Of a stretch of DNA of 64,000 nt, positions 23,016 through 34,214 are shown in pieces. The position numbers and the translations under genes were made by a program. Position 1 is the first letter of the stretch; each line of letters begins with the position of its first letter. The DNA comes from Heloderma charlesbogerti. Its lineage: Eukaryota; Chordata; Lepidosauria; Squamata; Helodermatidae. Under the pieces are notes generated by a model that was not told where the DNA came from, made no database searches, and saw nothing but the letters and a program-made list of their open reading frames with translations. The stretch lies in assembly GCA_026122225.1 (NCBI GenBank), contig JANEZZ010001477.1, positions 930,001 through 994,000 on the forward strand, written 5' to 3'.

Positions 23016-26000
23016 GTTGTCGTTGTTCAGTCTTTCAGTCGTGTCCGACTCTTCGTGACCCCATGGACCATAGCACGCCAGGCCTTCCTGTCCTGCGCTC
23101 TCTCCCGGAGCGTGCTCAAGTTCATATTCATTGCATCGGTGATGCTATCTAGCCATCTCATCCTCTTCCGTCCCCTTCTCCTTTTGCCTTCAGTCTTTCC
23201 CAGCATCAGGGTCTTTTCCAGAGAGTTTTCTCTTCACATTAGGTGGCCAAAATATTTGAGCTTCAGCTTCAGTATCTGTCCTTCCAATGAGCAGTCAGGG
23301 TTGATTTCCTTTAGGATTGACTGATTTGACCTCCTGGCAGTCCAGGGGACTCGTAAGGGTCTTCTCCAGCACCACAGTTCGACAGCATCAATTCTTCGGC
23401 GCTCAGCCTTCCTTATAGTCCAGCTCTCACAGCCATACATTACTACTGGGAAAACCATAGCTTTGATTAGACGGACCTTTGTCGGCAAGGTGATGTCTCT
23501 GCTTCTTACTATGCTGTCTAGGTTTGCTATAGCTTTCCTCCCAAGGAGCAAGCGTCTTTTAATTTCATGGCTACAGTCACCGTCTGCGGTGATCTTGGAG
23601 CCCAAGAAAGTAAAATCTGTCACTGCTTCCATTTCTTCCCCTTCTATATGCCAGGAAGTGATGGGGCCAGATGCCATGATCTTAGTTTTCTTAATGTTGA
23701 GTTTCAAACCAGCTTTGGCACTCTACTCTTTCACCCTCAACAAGAGGCTCTTTAGATCCTCTTCACTTTCTGCCATTAGGGTGGTATCATCTGCATATCG
23801 GAGGTTATTGATAATTCTCCCAGCAATCTTAATTCCGACCTCCGATTCATCCAACCCGGCATTTCTCATGATGTACTCTGCATATAAGTTAAATAAGCAG
23901 GGTGACAATATGCAGCCTTGTCGTACACCTTTCCCAATTTTGAACCACTCAGTTGTTCCATGTCTGGTTCTTACTGTTGCTTCTTGACCCTCGTACAGGT
24001 TTCTCAGGAGACAGGTAAGGTGGTCTGGTACTCCCATCACTTTAAGAATTTGCCACAGTTTGTTGTGATCCACACAATCAAAGGCTTTAGTGTAGTCAAT
24101 GAAGCAGAAATAGACATTTTTCTGGAATTCTCTTGCTTTCTCCATGATGTAGCAAATGTTGGCGATTTGATCTCTACTTCCTCTGCGTCTTCGAAACCCA
24201 GCTTGTACTTCCGGTAGTTCTCGGTTCACATACTGCTGAAGCCTAGCGTGTAGGATTTTGAGCATCACCTTGCTGGCATGTGAAATGAGCGCAATTGTGC
24301 GGTAGTTTGAACACTCTTTGGCATTGCCCTTCTTTGGAATTGGAATGTAAACTGACCTTTTCCAGTCTTGCGGCCATTGTTGAGTGTTCCAAATGTGTTG
24401 GCATATTGAATGCAGCACTTTCACAGCATCATCTTTTAGGATTTTAAATAGGTCAGCTGGAATACTGTCATCTCCGCTAGCTTTGTTGTTACTAATGCTT
24501 CCTAAGGCCCACTTGACTTCACTCTCGAGGATGTCCGGCTCAAGTTCATTGACCGCACTATCATGGCTATCAGGGACATTCAGATCTTTCCTGTATAGTT
24601 CTTCTGTGTATTCTTTCCACGTCTTCTTAATCTCATCTGCTTCTGTTAGGTCCCTGCCTTCTTTGTCCTTTATCATGCCCGTCTTCTTTGCACAAAACTT
24701 TCCCTTGAGATCTCCGATTTTCTTGAAGAGATCTCTAGTCTTTCCCATTCTGTTGTTTTCCTCGATTTCTTTGCATTGTTCATTTAAGAAGGCCTTCTTG
24801 TTGTCTCTCCTGGCTATTCTCTGGAACTCTGCATTCAGTTGGATATATCTTCCCCTTTCTCCCTTGCTTTTCGCTTCCCTTCTTTCCTCAGCTACTTGTG
24901 AGGCCTCATCAGACAGCCACTTTGCTTTCTTGCATTTCTTTTTCTTTGGGATGGATTTCGTTGCTGCCTCCTGAACAATGTTACGGACCTCCGTCCATAG
25001 TTCCTCAAGCACTCTGTCTATCAGGTCTAATCCCTGAAATCTATTCCTCACCTCCACTGTATATTCATAAGGGATATGATTGAGGTCATACCTGAATGGT
25101 TTAGTGGTTTTCCCTACGTTCTTCAATTTCAGCTGAAATTTTGCAAGAAGCAGCTCATGATCTGAGCCACAGTCAGCTCCAGGTCTTGTTTTGACTGACT
25201 GTATGGAGCTTCTCCATCTTTGGCTGCAAAGGACATAATCAATCTGATTTCGATATTGATGTCCATGTGTAGAGTCGCCTCTTGTGCTGTTGGAAAAGAG
25301 TGTTTGCTATGATCAGCGTGTTCTCTTGGCAAAACTCTATTAGCTTTTGTCCTGCTTCATTTTGTACACCAAGGCCATGCCTGCCTGTTATCCCGGTGAT
25401 TTCTTGACTTCCTACTTTAGCATTCCAATCTGCTATGATGAAGAGGACATCTTTTTTTGGTGTTAGTTCTAGAAGGTGTTGTAGGTCTTCACAGAATCGA
25501 TCCACCTCAGCTTCTTCGGCATCAGTGGTTGGGGCATAGACTTGAATTACTGTGATGTTGAATGGTTTGCCTTGGATTTGTACTGAGATCATTCTATCGT
25601 TTTTGAGATTGTACCCCAGTACTGCTTTTCCCACCCTTTTGTTGACTATGAGTGCTACTCCATTTCTTCTAAGGGATTCTTGCCCGCAGTAGTAGATTTG
25701 ATGGTCACCTGAATTAAATTCGCCCATGCTTGTCCATTTGAGTTCACTGATTCCCAAGATGTCGATGTTCAGTCTTGCCATCTCATGTTTGACCACCTCC
25801 AGCTTACCTTGATTCATTGATCTGACATTCCAGGTTCCTAAACAATATTGTTCTTTACAGCATCGGATTTTTTTTTCACCACCAGACACATCCACAGCTG
25901 AGTGTCCTTTCGGCTTTGGCCCAGCCGCTTCGTTCTTTCTAGCGCTACTTGGAAATACCCTCTGCTCTTCCCCAGTAGTATATTGGACACCTTCCGACCT

Positions 26001-26230
26001 GAGGGGCTCATCTTCCGGCGTCATCTCTTTTAGCCTTGTGATATGTTCCATGGGGTTTTCTTGGCAAGAATACTGGAGTGGGTTGCCATTTCCTTCTCCA
26101 GTGGACCACATTTTGTCAGAACTCTCTGCCATGACCTGTCCGTCTTGGGTGGCCCTGCACGGCATAGCTAATGGCTTCACTGAGTTACGCAAGCCCCTTC
26201 GCCACAACAAGGCAGTGATCCATAAAGGGG
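23016..26230 (-). mobile_element. BovB (RTE-clade) LINE, full length with target duplications
   Basis: The 3.2-kb element lies on the minus strand. From its 5' end the frames encode: an apurinic-type endonuclease region (25239-26240, LGTWNVRSMNQGKLE, ADWNAKVG); a second short frame (25129-25332) with the catalytic-type SDHELL end; a reverse transcriptase (23723-25126) with FIDYTKAFDCVDH, VRQGCILSPCLFN and the intact YADD box; and a C-terminal region (23234-23707). The product is broken between frames by a few frameshifts, so it is probably not translated whole. The 3' end is TGTCGTTGTTCAGTC in + orientation. It looks young: ends and catalytic motifs are preserved. Confidence 0.95.
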
Positions 26231-26242
26231 AGTTCAGCACAT
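26231..26242 (+). repeat. target-site duplication, right copy (BovB 1)
   Basis: AGTTCAGCACAT is identical to 23004-23015. The BovB 5' end abuts it at GGATCCATAAAGGGG-type sequence. Confidence 0.92.
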
Positions 26243-26795
26243 ACCCAGCAATAAATACATAGAAGAAGAAAATAAAAATCCATATCCGCCAAGCTTATTA
26301 CAGGGCAGAACCAGGAACTCTTGCATGTCTTTTTTGTTGACATCTTTGTGTCAAGATTCTGGCATACTGGAATACAAACTATATCTTACCAGGCTCAGCA
26401 GAGTCAATTTTGGCTGTAGTAGACTGGAGTGAGTCAAAATTATTTGAAGTCTATTTGAAAAGGTTTCAATTTGGTTGCCATTGAAATTGATTTTGCTTGC
26501 CAGCATTTATCAGATTTCAGAACTCTCTCTGAGGAATTGACAGCTGTTCCATCGTTTTCTCTGTTAATTTGTGGAACTGCAGATCGATTATAGCAATTGA
26601 CACAGTGGATTCTAAGAATTCTGTCTCTCTCTCTTTGCTTCATAACTGTTGCTATTCAACCCCTCCAGTGTATGGATGAGATGAGAAGGTTGAAGTGGAA
26701 TGGCAAATAGTGTGATGGTTGTTCCTGGCTTGTGGCAAAGAACCAGCACTAGCTGATTTTTAATTAGAGTGCTCTTTATTAGAGAAAGGTTGTTA

Positions 26796-26854
26796 GGAAC
26801 ACACACGCACGCACGTGCGTGTGCACGCGCGCACACACACACACACACACACTA
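26796..26854 (+). repeat. AC/GT-rich microsatellite with ACGC and CGCG interruptions
   Basis: ACACACACGCACGCACGTGCG, then CGCGCG, then a pure CA run. The alternating purine-pyrimidine pattern could favour Z-DNA. Confidence 0.9.
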
Positions 26855-27327
26855 AAGTTGGGTACTAAAACATCAGTAACAAAAAATGTTTTCAAGTTTT
26901 GGCTGTTTTGTAGCCCTCTCATTGCAATAGGGATGAAAGCTTGATCATCATGGAGCGAGTTCCCCAAAGCTCACTAAAAGCTGATCACAGGATTTTTACT
27001 TCCTCCCTTTCTCTATCTGGAATGGGAAGATACCTTGTGATGTGCTGGCTCCTAACCAAACAAACTTGTTTGTGACACAGTTTCTGCTGCATCTTCATTG
27101 TTCTTCCTTTTCATGAGGTGAACCAGAGGGCTGTCTTGAAGGGCATGATCTGTATTGACTGTTGTGAGAGGAAGCTCTTTTGTGGCTTTTCCTGACAGAT
27201 GTGCTGACAGCCTCGTTCACCTTGGCTCCTCGGTGAACCTCCACTGTCTGGGAAGACGTTCTGGATGCATATGGGATATAGGTAAAAAGTGCTCTTTTTT
27301 TGCTCATCATCCATTTTATTTCCAAAG

Positions 27328-27429
27328 GAGCATGAGTTCTTCCCAGGGGACTGTGTTTACATCCACGACCCGTTAGGCTTGAACATTATGAAGAAGGGTT
27401 GCCACAGGAGCTGCAACCAAACTGTTGTG
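27328..27429 (+). CDS. STAB1: STAB1 exon w10: Cys-rich linker
   Basis: Phase 0, 34 codons, acceptor TTTTATTTCCAAAG, donor GTAAGT. It encodes CVYIHDPLGLNIMKKGC and then CNQTVV, with an NQT glycosylation sequon. The CVYIHDP block is diagnostic for STAB1 over STAB2 as I know the two proteins. Confidence 0.96.
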
Positions 27430-27851
27430 GTAAGTGCAAGGTACAGAGCAGTGGCTCCAAATACTTATTATGAAATTTTATTTTTTGCATCATATATACA
27501 TCTGACAGAACCAGACCTCACACTGTCTGCCAGTAGCTCTTTATGGTACATACCTTTGGACTAGCAGGCTAGCAATCCACTACTCACTGGTGAGTGTCTA
27601 CTGTATTTGTGTAAAATCTGCAAATCTTGCTTAGATGTTACATTTGCTATTAGGATCAGCACCACCACCACCACGCCCACATGGTGAATTCCCCACCCAC
27701 CCATTCTCAGCCATATCATCTCTTAGAACTCACTCCATGAGTTGGGACGTTTAAGCAGTGAGTTTTCCTGAACCAGTTGGCAACCACCATAGATGTGGAT
27801 ATGGAGGGGCTGGAAAATTGGCTATGATGACACAGATCCCTGTGGCAGAAA

Positions 27852-28252
27852 CAGTGGGTTTCTTCACACGGAGCTTTTATCCTGCTATTGAGATTGGTTA
27901 TGCACAGAAGTTTGCGGGCCCTTTAGATGATGGCGTCAACCTCCAGGGCACCTCCCTCACTAAATGACCTTTATTCCATTTTTTAAAAGATCAGAGATAA
28001 TGAGCTATCAAATTACCATGCTTGAGTTCTGCTTCAGTTCCCTTGTGAAAAAGGAAATGCTGCAGTAAGCTAGACCACAGCGACATCTAGTGTCTGTATA
28101 ATGAAACATATGGAAGTCTCAGATAAGGCGGGAAAGGAGGGGGAAAAGGGGGGAGGAAGCGCGTGTAAAGGGAGTCTGTCATGAGCCTGCATTTAAAACA
28201 GAAGCAGAAAGCCCCATTTTAAATGTGGGATTTTAGGCTGGTGTAGATATGC
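27852..28252 (+). mobile_element. non-autonomous DNA element, family A
   Basis: It runs from GGGTTTCTTCACACGGAGC to GGCTGGTGTAGATATGCTC, about 400 bp. It is colinear with 17868-18250 but carries an internal CACAGCGACATCTAGTG stretch that resembles the copies near 0.4, 20.95 and 63.6 kb. It has no coding capacity. Confidence 0.7.
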
Positions 28253-29643
28253 TCAATGTCTGTGTGATGATTCTGTTCCCCTTTCCTTGATCTAAGCCAT
28301 CTGGTTTCCGCTTAGAATAGTCAAGGAGATGGGAGAAAGTCATGCCAATGTACCTGGGCATGAAAGGCACTCTCATGAGTTCGATATGTTCAAGTTCATA
28401 CTTAAATAGTAAATGATGAGCCTGTGTAGATCAGTGCAGTCAGGGCTGGCTCTACCATTAGGCAAAGTAAGACAACGGCCTCAAGTGGCAGATGTTACTT
28501 GGGAGGCAGTGGGAGCTCCTCTTGAGCCCACTAGCCATTTCCCTCTCTTGGAAGACAGAGCTGTGTGTGTCACTCAGCTTGTCCTGTGCACACATGCACA
28601 CAAACACCCCCCCAAACTAGCCTTCTGCTCTAAGGTGGAGGTTTCTATTCCATGGCTAATGCTGAAATAAAATTCAGCTGCCAGTCTGTTCAGCTTCTGT
28701 ATGTGGAATGGAGGGCGAGCGCCATCTTGTTCTCTGCCTTAGGCAGCAAAATGTCTTAGGCCTGAGTAAAGGAAATATTATGGTTTGTCTATTAGACATT
28801 TTCAAGCGAGTCCTGCAACAAAATATTCCAGTGTGGACTGCTACTGTTTAGGGTTACAAGCAGCCAGCCAACCATCTTCTAGGATATTCCATTCCTCATC
28901 CCCATTTTTCTGTTCTTCTCCACAATAGCCAGTCAGCAGTCTGCGCCCACTGAGCATGCTCAGTACTCATTTGGCTGATTTTGGTCCCCCCCCCCACACA
29001 CACACACAAACCTTAAAATTTTCCCCCTATTTTTTATATATATACTTCTGCAAATCTGTTGATACCTTCCTCTTGTGTGTGGCTGCTGCCATTTTGGCTA
29101 CATGAGGATCCACACTCAGATAACGTGTTCACTATTAGTATATAAGGTGCTCTTGTGTAACACATTTCTAGAAAAAACCTTGGCGAGTGATTTGATAACA
29201 AAGAACTAACAAAAGGGAGGACTTGTCACATTCCAGGCAGGTCTCTCTTTCCTGGAATATTGGCAAAGAGGCTGGGGAAGCTGTTGCCATACCTGTCAGT
29301 CCACAAATTCAAGGATTACCAGGGGCTGATTTGTGGGCACTGGGCACAATGTTTTCTTGCTTGCTCTGCCCTCAGGGGCAAACTGTATCAACTCAGTGGT
29401 GTAACCCAGACAAAGAACCCACTTCACCATTTATACAGCTGCTTGACAAGGAACACAGGTCTCTTTACCAAGACAATAAGCAAAGATAAACCAAGTGTTC
29501 CCCCCCCTCTCTCTCCCCCCTCCCCTCTCTGAGAATCAGCTCTCTTAGGACAGGGGTGCAGAGTCTCAGGCTTGGGGTCCCAATCTGGGGTTTGCCAGGC
29601 TTCCCCTGGCACCACCCACTTTCCATTGACCACTGATCATTCA

Positions 29644-29930
29644 GTGGTTTATTTTTATTTTATTATTTTATTTTATCTAAAACATATCCCACCCTATAGC
29701 ATTAGGATCTCAGGGCGGCATACAGATAAAATGGATGTAGACAGTATAAAACAATAAATAATGTAAACCGCTAAAAACATATTAAACCATTAAGCAAGCT
29801 AATACCAATTTAAAACCTAAAACAATAAAACAGTTAAAACAGTGTGCTACTTTAGGGAATGCATTTAGCCCTCGAAGGCTTTGATTAAAAGCCATGTTTT
29901 AACTTGGTGCCGAAATGAAACCATTGTCTG
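29644..29930 (-). mobile_element. L2-type LINE, 3' end fragment
   Basis: TATTTTATCTAAAACATATCCCACC, then GGGCGGCATACAGATAAAAT, then a tract of AAACAATAAAA-like words. It is the reverse complement of an L2 tail and 3' UTR, more diverged than 57665-60130. Confidence 0.65.
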
Positions 29931-30484
29931 TGCCAATGTTTCCCAGCTTTTGTCATTTCTTTCCCTATTCTAAAAGGTTGAAATGCCTCTCATGAAGCCC
30001 AGTTACAGGCAGGAAGAGCTTTAAGCTAAAATATGCTGGTACATTTGGTCTCACCACTTTTGCCTTCTTCCCTGCCCACCACTGGAATGTGGCCCCTGAG
30101 AGCTTCTCCAAAATGGAAATTGGCCTGTGGGCTGAAAGAGGTTCAACACCCCTGTCTTAGGGTGTGTGTATACACACAGTCAGTCTCTCTCTCTCTCCCC
30201 CCCGCCCCAAGTTATTCCTTGAGAAGGGATGAATAGCATGTGTGACATTCACTGGAGAGCCCAAGATCATACCTTTTCACAATTACTGTTGCCTGTCGAA
30301 GAAAGGAATTCCAAACCTAAAAATGGACCCAGCAAAGCAGACTTTTTAGTTCTATGGTATTAAAATGAAACAATGACTTTTTTTCATTGACTTCATGGTG
30401 CAATTAGGTGGACAGTTGGGGCAGTTTGTTTAAACACAAGGGAAGATGCTATAGGTTCAAGTGATGTAATTCATCTCTTTTTAG

Positions 30485-30571
30485 ACTCCTGGATGCTGCA
30501 AAGGGTTCTTTGGTTCCACCTGCACCCCATGTCCTGGTGGATTTAGCAATCCATGCTATGGCAGAGGAAAT
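30485..30571 (+). CDS. STAB1: STAB1 exon w11: CCxGFFG module
   Basis: Phase 0, 29 codons, acceptor ATCTCTTTTTAG, donor GTAAGT. It encodes [20 protein letters not shown], the stereotyped block (CC..FFG...C..CPGG) that opens each EGF cluster in stabilins. Confidence 0.96.
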
Positions 30572-31310
30572 GTAAGTGTCAAAGAGCCTTCTGGGAAATT
30601 GGGGAAGCGTGAGAGCTTTGTTTTTTAAATTGACAGTAGACACCATACTAATGACTCCAGCTAATTTTTTCAAAGGAATGTATGTCTGAGCCATGCCTGG
30701 TGAATTTTGATCCAAGTGTTAAGCAGCAACATCAGGGAGTGCAGATGGAAATGTATTATGTTGAACTTCAGAAAGATAAGCAAAAAGGCCATACTTGATT
30801 TGAAACAAACAGTTTTTGTTATTGTAGTAATGGGCAAAAGTTGAATATTCATGGCTGCATGATGGACCTATCAAAGGAAGTAATGCATGAACTACCTCCA
30901 AAAGTACACCACCATAGGAGTGACCCACTAGTATAGAAAAATGCTCTCTCAGTATAGTGTCGCTTAAAGGGCTTTTTTCTAGTATAAAGTAACATTTTCC
31001 ATTGACTTCATGGTGCAATGTAGGTGCACAGTAGCCACGCCATGTGATTAATGGCTTTAGAACGCATTGATTTTGAGTTGAATGTTGAATTGTAGATAAA
31101 TTCAGAAAAGATCCACATGGAACTGCAAAAATCACCTTGTGTCAGGAAAAATGAAATGAACTCTGTAGTTCCCACAAGGAGCACTTTTTCCAGCCAGGAT
31201 CACTGGGCTGGCAAGGGGCCCTGTGAGGTTTCTTCTGTGAAATCCTTTTGAGTTTTGTCTTGCAACATGATGTCCCATTTATTGTGCTGAAATTTGTCTT
31301 TCCCCTTCAG

Positions 31311-31422
31311 TGCTCTGATGGGATCCGAGGGAATGGCCAGTGCCGCTGCTTTCAGGGTTTCAAAGGAGTTGCCTGCCACATCTGTTCAAACCCAAACAAG
31401 CACGGGCAGAACTGTGATGAAG
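31311..31422 (+). CDS. STAB1: STAB1 exon w12: laminin-EGF-like module
   Basis: Starts in phase 0 and ends after one extra base. The acceptor is CTTTCCCCTTCAG. The peptide has CSDGIRGNGQCRC and CHICSNPNKHGQNCDE. The donor reads GAAG|GTCTGT, a weak site with C at +3. The next exon completes the split codon as Asp, which supports it, and reading on would meet a stop two codons later. Confidence 0.93.
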
Positions 31423-33175
31423 GTCTGTGACTCTGAGTGCTGCTGGGAGCAACCCTGATGGGTGACCAACTTCCATCTCATCACAGTTATTTAAGAAAGC
31501 ATGTTGTGGACATATGGAGAGTAAATTTCCAAAATCTGTATTAGTGTAGTGACCTTTATTAGGCCAAGCAAAAGATCCGCAGAATCTAACTTGAATGTCT
31601 GCAGATCTCTCCCCTTCCACCCACCCACCTCCACACACTTCATCTTGGGAACATGCTGACATTTGGACTTCACCACCAAGGCTGGATCTACACTATTGCT
31701 TTTTATCATTATTGAAGTGCAGTGATAACTGTTGGGGCATGTGATGCTGTCTGTAGGCTGCTTTTCTAGTGGTATTTCTTGCGTTTTATTCTGTGTTATC
31801 CCAAACCTAACTTGCAACAAATGCTGTTCTTTTGCAGCATAGATTGCGCAGTGCGTACAGTACTGTGTCATGGGTTTGCGTGCTTGTTGCCTGTCTTGAG
31901 CGTGTCCTAACATTCAGTGCATTTCCGATAGCCAATAACTGTGAAGTGGGTGTGTATTGTTGTTTTTGGTGGGTTCAACTTTACTCATTAGGGTGGTTCT
32001 CTGTGTGGTCGCCGCCATTTCATGAAGTGTTGGAAGTGCTTTCCTAGCTGCTTGTTTTTGTTTTAGATAGTATTTTACCTGTGCATCTTCTCAGGAGCGC
32101 ACGCGACTAACTGCAATGTTTCCTGGCAAGAAATTGATCATTTTCCAGTATGGTAATCTATTATCAAAGTCTTCTTCACAGTATTTATCTCTCCACAGGT
32201 AATAATCACCCCCCTGACACACACACACACACACACCCGCGTGCGCGCGCATGCATACACACAAAGTTCTCCCACCAATGCTTGCTTGTCCGTCGGACCC
32301 AGTATTGGTGGAAGACCTTGGGCATTTTCACGTACCCTGTACACTTTGCCATAGTATTAATGTTACTTTGGATTCTAGTCGCAAAGCATTTTAGCACCAC
32401 CACGCGAGATCGTCTCCACTCTGCTTGCTGAGTCTCAGGATGATGCAATGCCCAATGAGCTGCTGTCAACACATTGACTGTGACAACAATGACTTGGACA
32501 TACTGCATAATATTGGTGGACATGACTTCTGAATCCACTTTTAAACTAACAACAGGTAATGTAACAATGTATCAAAACAAGCCACGAACAAGTATCCCAA
32601 ACAAACCACCCTATTGAATTGCACATGCACAGCTGTGCAGGTACAATGAAAAGGAAGAACAAAAAAGGGGGTGAGGCAACATGGGGTTTTGCGACAAAGA
32701 CATGATTGAAGGAACATGTCCGCTAGAAGACCGCCCTATTGCGGTAATAATAGCCCCATTGTCTTGGTATGAGAACTCACTTAACCAAAGTGCGATTAGC
32801 AGTACTGGAATAAATTATTAAAAATACTGCTATTGTGTGCCCCACGATGTGTAAATGCACAAGAGGGATATAGCATCACCATGTTGGGTTCCTGTTGATA
32901 TGACAGGGTATGTAGACCCAGACCAAGTCTGACTTTTCTTTACCCCATTCCCTCCAACCCCACCACTGCCTCCAACCTAAACTGGCTTTTTTAAAGTCCT
33001 GGTGACCTCAGAAACTTGCAAAAATTTTGTGATCTTTTGGCTGCCCTAATAAAGGTATTACACTAAAATAGGTTTTGACATTTTTCTTATGGTCAACAAG
33101 GCTCCCTTTGGTGTGCATGGTTCAATTAAAGTAGAAGGTATCTTTGTGGTTTAGCCAAATGCTTCTTCTTGGCAG
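31423..33175 (+). other. intron w12-w13
   Basis: The intron contains a possible remnant of a transposase-like frame on the minus strand at 32206-32538 and a short AC repeat at about 32218-32240. No other exon is seen. Confidence 0.55.
32206..32538 (-). pseudogene. possible Harbinger-like transposase N-terminal remnant
   Basis: The 110-codon minus-strand frame has MAKCTGYVKMPKVFHQYWV and RRTSKHWWENFV. The WW and YWVRR pattern is reminiscent of the N-terminal part of PIF/Harbinger proteins. It ends by running into a CA microsatellite, which gives Cys-Val repeats. I see no catalytic core, terminal repeats or 3-bp target duplication, so the call is tentative and chance or another family is possible. 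Confidence 0.3.
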
Positions 33176-33359
33176 ATTGTGGCTGCGTCCATGGTATTTG
33201 TGATAACAGACCAGGAAGCAGAGGAGTGTGCCAGGCCAGGACATGCAAGGCTGGATACACCGGGGATTTCTGTGATAAGACCGATCAGAGCTGCGGGCCC
33301 ACGGGTGCCTCTCTGTACTGCCATCTGAATGCAGTCTGCAGATGGAATGGCACTGCAAG
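33176..33359 (+). CDS. STAB1: STAB1 exon w13: EGF-like modules
   Basis: Two bases complete the Asp codon from w12, and the exon ends with two bases of the next codon. The acceptor is CTTCTTGGCAG, the donor GTAGCC. It encodes CGCVHGICDNRPGSRGVCQ, then GYTGDFC (EGF C-terminal pattern), then CGPTGASLYCHLNAVC. It has a WNGT sequon. Confidence 0.95.
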
Positions 33360-34205
33360 GTAGCCACCGTTACATTGGGGCGACTCTTTCTGTGGACGGA
33401 GCTTGACTGGGGTTAGAATCCTAACCCATTTTCAACCGTAGAACATATATCTCACCTTTCCTTCCACCCATTGAGTAATCTCTACTGCCTCGCCATTCAT
33501 ACCCTCTCCAGCCTCACCCAAAGGGAGTTACTGGACACTCAATGGTGTGAAAATGAAATAAACTATTGTCTTTTTCATCTCTGCATTTGCAAAGGCCTGG
33601 AAAAGTGGGGAATATAACAGAGCAACACCTGCATGCAAACTGATTTAGGCTGAAATCCTAAGCACCAGGGAGCAAGTCCCATTGAATTCATCGTAGGTAT
33701 GGGCAAGAATTCCATTTCAATTCAGGTTTGATAAGGATTTGCCAAAATTCTCAAAGTTTTCCATATTTGGGAGAAAAAGAATTTGAGATTTTTAAAATGG
33801 ATGTAGGAGAAAACCAAAAGTGACAGATCTGTCCATCCAGGCCTAGAGTTTCAAATGCTTTTCACTTAAAAGTCTGGGTCTGAATCCCTGTGTATTCAGT
33901 GATGTTAGTGCTTAACTGGGCTTGCCAACTCTTTTTTTTCTGACAGACTCCTCATTTTTAACAGCTATATGGAAGGTAGGTAATCATGGTCTTCTGCATG
34001 CTGAGAATAGATGTACCCATTGAATTTGGCTGGTGCAGATGGCTGAGAATTTCCTTTCAATTCATTTTTGATAAGGATTTACAAAAATTTGCAAAGTACT
34101 TTATATTCAGGGCAGAAAGCACTTGAGATTTACAAAACTCAAAATCAGGAGAAAGCAAAACAGACATTTGCCCATCCCTCTATCAGTGAGACTGACTTCT
34201 GAGTG

Positions 34206-34214
34206 AACATACTT
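34206..34214 (+). repeat. target-site duplication, left copy (BovB 2)
   Basis: AACATACTT recurs exactly at 36376-36384, flanking the truncated BovB element. Confidence 0.85.

Larger units (their letters stand above)
22562..27327 (+). other. intron w9-w10
   Basis: It is dominated by the complete BovB element (23016-26230). Downstream there is an AC-rich microsatellite near 26.8 kb. The remaining sequence holds no exon that I can see. Confidence 0.7.
27430..30484 (+). other. intron w10-w11
   Basis: The intron contains a family A DNA element at 27852-28252 and an L2 3' tail at 29644-29930. C-runs lie near 28.98, 29.50 and 30.20 kb. Otherwise no gene or exon is seen. Confidence 0.6.

Noticed and set aside
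24384..24974. Long plus-strand frame (196 codons) rich in Ser/Leu
   Set aside because: It is the antisense shadow of the BovB reverse transcriptase on the minus strand; the same shadow appears at 35546-36133.
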